Origin: Hyella sp964606015
Lineage (GTDB): Bacteria; Cyanobacteriota; Cyanobacteriia; Cyanobacteriales; Xenococcaceae
Direction: 5' to 3'
Length of the DNA stretch: 18,042 nt
Assembly (NCBI GenBank): GCA_964606015.1
Contig: CAZSEZ010000062.1
Span: 1-18,042, forward strand
The translations under genes were made by a program, and so were the position numbers. Positions 7,105 through 14,008 of the stretch are shown piece after piece (position 1 is the first letter of the stretch; every line of letters begins with the position of its first letter). The notes below the pieces were generated by a model. That model worked only from the letters and a program-made list of their open reading frames with translations, had not been told where the DNA came from and did no database searches.

Positions 7105-7707
7105 GTGATTGAAAACTATATTTATGTGATTGTTGCACTATTGCCTCTGGCATCTTTAATGCTAGTGACTCAAACTAATCCCTATCACGCTCTAGTAATT
7201 AGAGCAATTTTGGGTGCGATCGCAGCTTTAGTTTATGCTGTTTTAGGGGCTGCGGATGTGGCTTTAACTGAAGCTTTAGTGGGGACGATGTTGGCGGTAA
7301 CCCTGTATATTATTGCGGTACGTTCTTCCCTAGTCATGCGTTTGGGTATCTTAGAGTCTGGTGAACTAGAGCAGGATGATTTGCAATCAGAATTGATCAC
7401 CAAACTCAAAAAAGTCATTAGTAAGTATCATTTACGTCTGGAGTTATTGGAATATCCTGATCTTCAAGCTTTAAATAAAGCCTTGGACAGTAAAGAACTT
7501 CATGGGACTTTTACCAGAGAGCCAATTCAATCTTCGTTACAGGATGATCGTTTAAATTCTGGCGATGTGGCTGAGCCCACTCAGGAAAAATCCTATAGTA
7601 CTCGGATTCGTATACATCGTTTATTTGAGATTTTGCAGCAGGAGTTGTCTTTTCCAGAAACATCCCTCACTTACATCTCTCTATCTGACTCTCAAAACAA
7701 ACACTAA
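7105..7707 (+). CDS. mrpA: short MrpA: carboxy-terminal DUF4040/MbhD-like unit with a soluble tail
   Basis: This 200-residue protein corresponds only to the MbhD-like (DUF4040) segment near the carboxy end of long MrpA. Three membrane segments are seen (about 5-21, 28-46, 55-72) and the signature LGAADVALTEALVGTMLA is at 47-64, with D51 and E56. The large amino-terminal antiporter half of MrpA is absent, as in other cyanobacterial Mrp clusters. Residues 80-200 are soluble and probably cytoplasmic (ILESGELEQDD..., ending SQNKH) and are not part of the usual DUF4040 unit. The start is GTG at 7105, with AGGA 10 bp upstream. The MbhE-like part of MrpA is found instead at the front of the next gene. 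Confidence 0.85.
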   Translation: MIENYIYVIVALLPLASLMLVTQTNPYHALVIRAILGAIAALVYAVLGAADVALTEALVGTMLAVTLYIIAVRSSLVMRLGILESGELEQDDLQSELITKLKKVISKYHLRLELLEYPDLQALNKALDSKELHGTFTREPIQSSLQDDRLNSGDVAEPTQEKSYSTRIRIHRLFEILQQELSFPETSLTYISLSDSQNKH

Positions 7708-7761
7708 GCAGTTTGTTAGCTAACTACTAATTATTTAACTACTAATAGAATTGCAGAATTT

Positions 7762-8433
7762 ATGAAATGGCTTTACGTACTGGCTGGTATCGCACTATTT
7801 ATCAAGATGTTAATCATCCCCAATCCTGTTGCAGATTGGTCGGAAATCTCCGAGTTATCAATTGTTGATTCCATAATTGAAGATGCTGGTGTCTCGAATG
7901 CTGTTTCAGGAATTATCTTTCGTAATCGTCTCTACGATACGATTTTCGAGGTAGTCGTATTCACCATTGCTATTCTGGGAGTTAAATTTTTGTTGGCAGA
8001 TGAGACTCCTACTGAAACAGTCTATCAGTTTAGTGATCGTCCATCTATTGTATTAGCTCGTTTGGGGGCAACAATTGCTGCTATTGTTGCGATCGAACTA
8101 GCTATTCGGGGACATCTTAGCCCTGGTGGCGGTTTTGCTGCGGGAGTTGCTGGTGGCACTGCGATTGGGTTGATTGCGATTACTTCATCTTCTGAATGGA
8201 TGGAAAGTATTTACCAGAAGTATCGAGCTGCAACCTGGGAGAAAGTTTCCGTATTAGTCTTTATTGTTTTGGCGGCAGTGACCCTGATTGGTTGGGAGTT
8301 ACCTAGTGGAGATTTAGGTACTTTATTTAGTGGCGGTATCATTCCTGTGCTAAATATTTTAGTTGCAATTAAAGTAGCCTTGGGTTCTTGGGCTGTGATT
8401 CTCCTGTTTATTCGCTATCGTGGTTTGCTCTAG
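7762..8433 (+). CDS. mrpB: MrpB with an MrpA-E-like amino-terminal part
   Basis: Last subunit of the Mrp cluster, 223 residues. The carboxy part is a normal MnhB domain (about 90-223) with the signature AIRGHLSPGGGFAAGV (114-129, H118) and four membrane segments. The first 80 residues hold a membrane segment (3-19), a polar stretch and RLYDTIFEVVVFTIAILGV (56-74), the pattern of the MbhE/MnhA_E segment that ends long MrpA proteins. The gene therefore combines the end of MrpA with MrpB, and together with the preceding gene it supplies the MrpA carboxy-terminal half. The ATG at 7762 is 54 bp after the previous stop. Confidence 0.87.
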   Translation: MKWLYVLAGIALFIKMLIIPNPVADWSEISELSIVDSIIEDAGVSNAVSGIIFRNRLYDTIFEVVVFTIAILGVKFLLADETPTETVYQFSDRPSIVLARLGATIAAIVAIELAIRGHLSPGGGFAAGVAGGTAIGLIAITSSSEWMESIYQKYRAATWEKVSVLVFIVLAAVTLIGWELPSGDLGTLFSGGIIPVLNILVAIKVALGSWAVILLFIRYRGLL

Positions 8434-8524
8434 CGACAGATTTGATTAATGACAAGCGGGAAAATACCTAAATAATTAGTAAATCCTGTGCTATCTTGGC
8501 AGTCTAATTGTCTAATTAATCACT

Positions 8525-11500
8525 GTGACTAATTTGATTGTTTACTGGCAAACAGCATCAGCGGTTCTGACTCTGCTAGTCATAGCAGTCTCTATTCTGC
8601 TTGGTAGGCGAATTCAAAAGCTCCAAAAAAATAACAAACAGGCTATGAGGCAGCTACATCTCGAATCTGCCAAAACTCAGGAACTAAGACACAAGCTTGG
8701 GGAATCAAAAAAATTTTTACACCTCATTATTAATGGAGTTCCCCAAGGGATTTTTTGGAAAAATCGCAACTCAGTGTATATGGGCTGCAATCAAACTTTT
8801 GCCAAAGCTGTCGGATTAGAAACTTCAGCAGAAATTATCGGGAAAACTGATTACGATCTACCTTGGTCACCTGAAGCAGCTAGTTACTTTCATCAAAGCG
8901 ATCGCAAATGTCTACAAAAGGATCAACCTTTACTTAACCTTGAAGCAACTCAACTCAATTTTCAAGGAGACATCACTCATTTCAAAACTAGTAGAATTCC
9001 TTTGCATAATAGTTCTGATAAAATTATCGGGCTTTTAGGAACCTTCGAAGATATTACCCAGCAGAAGAAACGTAATGATTCTCTGAGATTTATTATTGAG
9101 GAGACCGCTAGTCAAATAGGTCAAGATTTCTTCCCTTCTTGTGTACAAACATTGGCAGAGATCTTAGATGTTGACTATGCCATAATTGCTGAAAATAAAG
9201 AGCAAGGTGAGGCTAGGATATTAGCCTTGTGGAGCGAACAAAGGTTTCATCCAGATCTTTCTTTTTCCTTGGCAGCGACTCCCCTAGTTAGGTTAGTGGA
9301 GTCAGAAGTGGTAATTGGTCACCAGCTTGATCAGGATCCCCTACTGCCACAAAATAACCGGTTAAAGCCATTTCCTGGATATAACTTTTTTGGAGTTGCT
9401 ATCTCTGATTTTCAAGGCAAGATTTTGGGATATTTAGCAATCCTATCGAAAAGTCCTAAAACCCATCAAATTGCTGAATATGAACTAATTTTAAAGATAT
9501 TTGCTAATAGGGCATCGGCAGAAATCCAGAGACAAAAATCACAAAAAGTCTTAGAGCATCAACTTCAAAGAGTAAACCTACTAGCTCAAATTACTCGGCA
9601 GATTCGTTCTAATCTTCGTGTAGAGGATGTTTTCCAAAGTACTGTAAATAGTATTGCTCAGGTATTTGGGGTTAATCGTTGTAACTTAATTACTTATGAC
9701 AAGCAAAGTAAAGGTAATGTAACCGCAGAATACTGCGAGACCGGCTATGTCAGCCTACTGGAGTCTAGTCTTTCTTTTACTGAACATCCTTATTTGGAAC
9801 AAACTTTTACTAGCGAAAGTGCGATCTCTTTTGTTGATATTTTTCAAAAGCCCCAGTTCCAACCTCAGCAAGTTTATTATCAAAAAATTGCCCTTAAATC
9901 TTTGTTAGTGGTCCGGACTTCTTATCAAGGAGTGATTAATGGCGGAATTGCTCTTCATCAATGTGATCGCTATAGAAGTTGGACGCCAGATGAAATTAGT
10001 CTACTAGAGTCTGTGGCTGATTCTGTTGGTATAGCGATCGCCCAGGCTCAGCTTTTAGAAAGAGAGATTACGCGTAGGATTCAGCTAGATTCGCGGAATA
10101 AACAACTTCAAACTGAAGTCAGACAACGCAAAGAAACGGAGAGAGCTTTGGAACGACAGCTTCAAAGAAAGCTCTTACTGAATCGAATAACTCACGAGAT
10201 TCGTCAGAATCTTGATAGCGAGACAATTTTCCGTACCGCAGCAACCCAAATCGGACAAGCTTTTTGTGCGAGTCGCTGCTCGATTCATACCTATTTAGAA
10301 TCTTCTCAACCTAGTATTCCTCTGGTGGCAGAGTATTTAGAAGCTGGTAACTCTTCTTTGATGGGTATCAAAATTCCTGTACTAAAAAATCCTCATGTAC
10401 AGGCCATGCTGAATCAGGATAAGGCTGTTGTTTCCGCTGATGTTTTTCAAGATCCACTATTGGAAAATTCCCGGGTGCTTTGTCGACAAATCCACCTCAA
10501 ATCAATGTTGGCAGTACGAACTTCCTATCAAAACAAGGCCAATGGTTGTATTGTGATTCAGCAATGCGATCACCAACGCGAATGGCTGATAGAAGAGATT
10601 GTGATGTTAGAGGCAGTGGCTGCCCAAGTAGGTATTGCGATCGCCCAAGCAAATCTTCTCGAACAAGAACAGCAACAAAGGCGTGAACTAGAGCAGGCTA
10701 AGCAAAAAGCGGAGGTGGCAAACCAAACCAAAAGTGAGTTCCTCGCTAAAATGAGTCACGAATTAAGGACTCCTTTAAATGCTATTTTGGGATTTTCTCA
10801 AGTGATGTATTGTGATAGAGATACCACCACAGAGCAGAAAGAAACCCTTAGTATTATCAATAGTAGTGGTGAGCATTTGTTGTCACTCATTAGCGATATT
10901 CTCGCAATGTCCAAAATTGAGTCAGGCAAAATTAGCCTAAATTCAGTTGAGTGTAATTTCAAAGATCTACTCAATTCTCTCTACCACATGTTAAGTGCTC
11001 AAGCTGAAGCAAAAGAAATTGAACTCAGCTTTGAACTGGCAGAGAACTTGCCTGAAGAAATCAGAATCGATGAAGCCAAACTCAGACAAATTCTAATTAA
11101 TCTGTTGGGTAATGCCATGAAGTTTACTCATCAGGGTAATGTCACACTGACAGTTAGTGCTCAAGAAGCTAATTCGGAGTACTTATTACTGTTTAAAGTA
11201 ACAGATACTGGTATTGGCATTGCTCAAGAAGAGTTAAGCTCGTTATTTCAACCCTTTGTCCAAACAAAATCTGGCCGAGATTCGGGGGAAGGCACTGGCT
11301 TGGGCTTAGCGATCTCTCAGCGATTTGTGCAAATGCTGCAAGGCGAAATTACGGTGCAGAGTGAACTCAATAGAGGTACAAGCTTTCAATTTCAACTTCC
11401 GGTAGAAGTTCTGAACTTTGAGCCTTCCGCAACTGATGCTACTAAAAATGATTTTCAAGTTCTTTGTCTGCAACCCCATCAAGAACCGCCAAAAATTTTA

Positions 11501-12112
11501 ATTGCCGAGGATCGTTGGGAGAATCGTTTGTTCCTCAAAGATCTTTTAAGTTCTGTCGGTTTTGATCTCCAAGAAGTTTACAACGGCCAAGAAGCAGTTA
11601 CTGTAGCCCAAACTTGGCAACCAGATTTGATTTTGATGGATGTGGAAATGCCCATTATTGATGGTCATCGAGCTACCAAACAGATTAAAGATCTTATGGG
11701 AACAGCAAGTCCTGCGATTATGGCAGTTACTGCAAATGCTTTTGATAGTAATCGAGAACGAATGCTGGCAGCAGGTTGTGATGATTTTTTGACTAAGCCT
11801 TTTAAGACCAATACTTTGCTAGAAAGAATTGCCATTCTGCTGCAATTAGAATACATTTATCAACAAAACTCCGTAAATTCTACAACCCAACAAGCTGTTA
11901 AACAGTCTTCTGGGGAAATTAGGTATCAACTGCAACAGATGTCTGAGGATTGGCAATTAGAATTGTATCAAGCTGCGATCGCTCTAGACTATGCCAAGGT
12001 TACAGAATCATTATCTCGAATACCTGATTCTTCCTCTGATTGTTCAGCAACCCTAAAAAAGTGGCTAGAAGAGTTTCGATTTGACAAAATAGTTAAATGC
12101 TTGGAAAGTTAG
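8525..12112 (+). CDS. membrane hybrid histidine kinase: PAS, three GAF, HisKA, HATPase, receiver
   Basis: Sensor kinase of 1195 residues. It has a single membrane segment (about 9-27), a coiled linker, a PAS domain (about 64-180), and three GAF domains (about 190-340, 350-512, 546-712). The HisKA box is FLAKMSHELRTPLN with H745. The ATPase shows N863 in the N box, DTGIGI (894-899) and GEGTGLGLAI (921-930). The receiver has D996, phospho-acceptor D1039, T1069 and K1091, all intact. GAF2 and GAF3 are clearly related, sharing LKS(L/M)L.VRTSYQ and QCD...R.W...E blocks. None has a Cys-His bilin site, so light sensing is not supported. A 70-residue helical tail ends FRFDKIVKCL. The GTG at 8525 keeps the membrane segment. 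It starts 91 bp after mrpB and ends 27 bp before the next start. The ligand is unknown. Confidence 0.88.
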   Translation: MTNLIVYWQTASAVLTLLVIAVSILLGRRIQKLQKNNKQAMRQLHLESAKTQELRHKLGESKKFLHLIINGVPQGIFWKNRNSVYMGCNQTFAKAVGLETSAEIIGKTDYDLPWSPEAASYFHQSDRKCLQKDQPLLNLEATQLNFQGDITHFKTSRIPLHNSSDKIIGLLGTFEDITQQKKRNDSLRFIIEETASQIGQDFFPSCVQTLAEILDVDYAIIAENKEQGEARILALWSEQRFHPDLSFSLAATPLVRLVESEVVIGHQLDQDPLLPQNNRLKPFPGYNFFGVAISDFQGKILGYLAILSKSPKTHQIAEYELILKIFANRASAEIQRQKSQKVLEHQLQRVNLLAQITRQIRSNLRVEDVFQSTVNSIAQVFGVNRCNLITYDKQSKGNVTAEYCETGYVSLLESSLSFTEHPYLEQTFTSESAISFVDIFQKPQFQPQQVYYQKIALKSLLVVRTSYQGVINGGIALHQCDRYRSWTPDEISLLESVADSVGIAIAQAQLLEREITRRIQLDSRNKQLQTEVRQRKETERALERQLQRKLLLNRITHEIRQNLDSETIFRTAATQIGQAFCASRCSIHTYLESSQPSIPLVAEYLEAGNSSLMGIKIPVLKNPHVQAMLNQDKAVVSADVFQDPLLENSRVLCRQIHLKSMLAVRTSYQNKANGCIVIQQCDHQREWLIEEIVMLEAVAAQVGIAIAQANLLEQEQQQRRELEQAKQKAEVANQTKSEFLAKMSHELRTPLNAILGFSQVMYCDRDTTTEQKETLSIINSSGEHLLSLISDILAMSKIESGKISLNSVECNFKDLLNSLYHMLSAQAEAKEIELSFELAENLPEEIRIDEAKLRQILINLLGNAMKFTHQGNVTLTVSAQEANSEYLLLFKVTDTGIGIAQEELSSLFQPFVQTKSGRDSGEGTGLGLAISQRFVQMLQGEITVQSELNRGTSFQFQLPVEVLNFEPSATDATKNDFQVLCLQPHQEPPKILIAEDRWENRLFLKDLLSSVGFDLQEVYNGQEAVTVAQTWQPDLILMDVEMPIIDGHRATKQIKDLMGTASPAIMAVTANAFDSNRERMLAAGCDDFLTKPFKTNTLLERIAILLQLEYIYQQNSVNSTTQQAVKQSSGEIRYQLQQMSEDWQLELYQAAIALDYAKVTESLSRIPDSSSDCSATLKKWLEEFRFDKIVKCLES

Positions 12113-12139
12113 ACCTAATAAGTACCATTTTTGCATCCC

Positions 12140-13990
12140 ATGAACCAGTCTCAGGATAGTCAGTTTATTGCGGACATTCTAATTGTGGATGATCGCCCAA
12201 AAAATCTAAAGTTGTTATCGAAAATCCTGATTGATTATGACTATAGAGTGCGCTGTGCTATCAGTGGAAAAACTGCCCTTGATACACTTGAGACGGAAAT
12301 TCCCGATTTAATTTTGCTTGATGTCACTATGCCTGAAATGGATGGTTACCAAGTCTGTAGAAAATTAAAGAGTAATCCTAAAACAGCAAGAATTCCGATT
12401 ATTTTTATTAGTGCATTGGATGCTGCTTTTGATAAGGTTAAGGCTTTTGGGTTAGGTGCTGCAGATTATATAACCAAGCCTTTTGAAATTGCTGAGGTTA
12501 TTGTCCGCATTAAATTCCAACTTCAGCTGAGGAAAACTCAACACGAGTTAGAAAGAGCCAACCAGAAACTAGCTGTTTTTAATAAAAAATTAGAGCAAAA
12601 GGTCATCGAAAAAACTACGCAGCTCCAACTTGAAGAAAGCCAACGTCGGCAAACTCAGGACAAATTGACTCATATGGCGCTGCACGATCCATTGACCAAT
12701 TTGGCTAATAAGATTTATCTAATAGAAAGGTTGCAAACCTGTATCGATATTGTGCAGCATGCACCTTTAGAGCAGTTTGCTTTGATCTTTATTGATTGCA
12801 ATCGTTTCAAAAGAATCAATGACTCGCTAGGTAAGGTTGCAGGGGATCATGTACTAGCGAAAATTGCTCAGAGACTGCAAGAAATCGTCCCTGAAGAGAA
12901 TTTGATAGCTCGTTCTGGAGGCAATGAGTTCATTATCCTTCTAGAAACTATTGAGGATAAACAGTCTGCGATCGCTATAGCTGAAACTATTCATCAGGAG
13001 TTTGCCGCACCGATCTGTTACGAAAACAAAGAGATTAAAATCGACTTTAGCATCGGAATTATTATTGGCAACGATTGCTACACTAGCCCAGATCAGTTAC
13101 TCCGTCATGCAGACATTGCTCTACACCAGGCGAAAAAGAATCCGATTTTACGCTATCAAATCTTTGAAGGAGAGATAACGCAAAGAGCGATCGCCAATTT
13201 ACAACTAGAAACCGATCTACATCGAGCTATTCAGCGTCAAGAATTTGTCTTGTTCTATCAACCAATAGTGTGTCTCAAACGAGAAAAAATTGTTGGTGTT
13301 GAGGCTTTAATTCGTTGGCAACATCCGCAAAAAGGACTTGTGCCTCCCAATGACTTTATTCCTATTGCAGAAGATAGCAACCTGATTATTCCGATTGGTG
13401 AATGGGTAATTCAAGAAGCTTGCGATCGCTTGTCACGTTGGCAGCGACAAACTCAATACCCTAAATTGCATGAGTTGGCAATTGAGGTTAATCTCTCTGT
13501 CAAGCAGTTAGCTCAACCTGATTTAGTCGAACAGCTGGAAAATATTATCCGCGAAGCCAAAGTTGATCCTCAAGCACTCAAGCTAGAAATTACGGAAACA
13601 ATCCTGATGGAAGATGTGGAAACTTCTCGATTGGTGCTTAATAAGCTTAAAGCATCTGGTTTTCACTTAATGCTAGATGATTTTGGCACTGGTTATTCTT
13701 CCCTACGCTATCTTCAGCAGTTAACGATTAGTACCATCAAGATCGACCGCTCGTTTGTCAACAATTTGGAGCAAAATACCCACAACCAAAAAATTGTCGC
13801 TGCGATGGTCAATTTGGCACATACTTTGGGCTTAAACGTTATTGCCGAAGGGATAGAGACTAAAGAACAGCTAGAAATGTTGCAACAACTCGGTTGTGAC
13901 TACGGGCAGGGTTACCTTTTTGGCAAACCAACTAGCGTTGCTGACTTTGAAAAAATGATTGTTCAAGAGTCGGTTCTTGCTACTTCCTAG
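12140..13990 (+). CDS. response regulator with degenerate GGDEF and intact EAL (predicted c-di-GMP phosphodiesterase)
   Basis: Soluble protein of 616 residues: receiver (about 12-128; D17/D18, phospho-acceptor D61, K113), coiled coil (130-172), GGDEF (about 175-340) and EAL (about 355-605). The GGDEF signature is GGNEF (260-264), and the first metal-site motif reads IDCNRF where IDLDRF is usual, so cyclase activity is doubtful. The EAL domain keeps E388 (EAL), N451, E483, D513-D514, K534, E570 and Q590, the set needed for c-di-GMP hydrolysis. The GGDEF part may act as a regulatory GTP-binding domain, as in other composite proteins. A TTG at 12131 is in frame, but the ATG at 12140 is preferred. 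The hybrid kinase ends 27 bp upstream, so it is the likely partner. The gene converges on a minus-strand ABC operon with an 18-bp gap and no visible terminator. Confidence 0.88.
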   Translation: MNQSQDSQFIADILIVDDRPKNLKLLSKILIDYDYRVRCAISGKTALDTLETEIPDLILLDVTMPEMDGYQVCRKLKSNPKTARIPIIFISALDAAFDKVKAFGLGAADYITKPFEIAEVIVRIKFQLQLRKTQHELERANQKLAVFNKKLEQKVIEKTTQLQLEESQRRQTQDKLTHMALHDPLTNLANKIYLIERLQTCIDIVQHAPLEQFALIFIDCNRFKRINDSLGKVAGDHVLAKIAQRLQEIVPEENLIARSGGNEFIILLETIEDKQSAIAIAETIHQEFAAPICYENKEIKIDFSIGIIIGNDCYTSPDQLLRHADIALHQAKKNPILRYQIFEGEITQRAIANLQLETDLHRAIQRQEFVLFYQPIVCLKREKIVGVEALIRWQHPQKGLVPPNDFIPIAEDSNLIIPIGEWVIQEACDRLSRWQRQTQYPKLHELAIEVNLSVKQLAQPDLVEQLENIIREAKVDPQALKLEITETILMEDVETSRLVLNKLKASGFHLMLDDFGTGYSSLRYLQQLTISTIKIDRSFVNNLEQNTHNQKIVAAMVNLAHTLGLNVIAEGIETKEQLEMLQQLGCDYGQGYLFGKPTSVADFEKMIVQESVLATS

Positions 13991-14008
13991 TCTAAAACTT
14001 AGCTCGTG

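Noticed and set aside
9530..10680. GAF domains as cyanobacteriochrome photosensors
   Set aside because: No conserved Cys-His chromophore site or other bilin-pocket motifs are seen, so ordinary GAF domains are the safer call.
10480..10686. 68-residue plus-strand open frame inside the hybrid kinase
   Set aside because: It lies wholly inside the kinase coding region in another frame, has an Arg/Ser-rich composition typical of a shadow frame, and shows no family features.
13991..14008. Bidirectional terminator between the convergent EAL gene and ABC permease
   Set aside because: The 18-bp gap has no inverted repeat or T-run. Any terminator would have to lie inside the coding regions, and I could not identify one.
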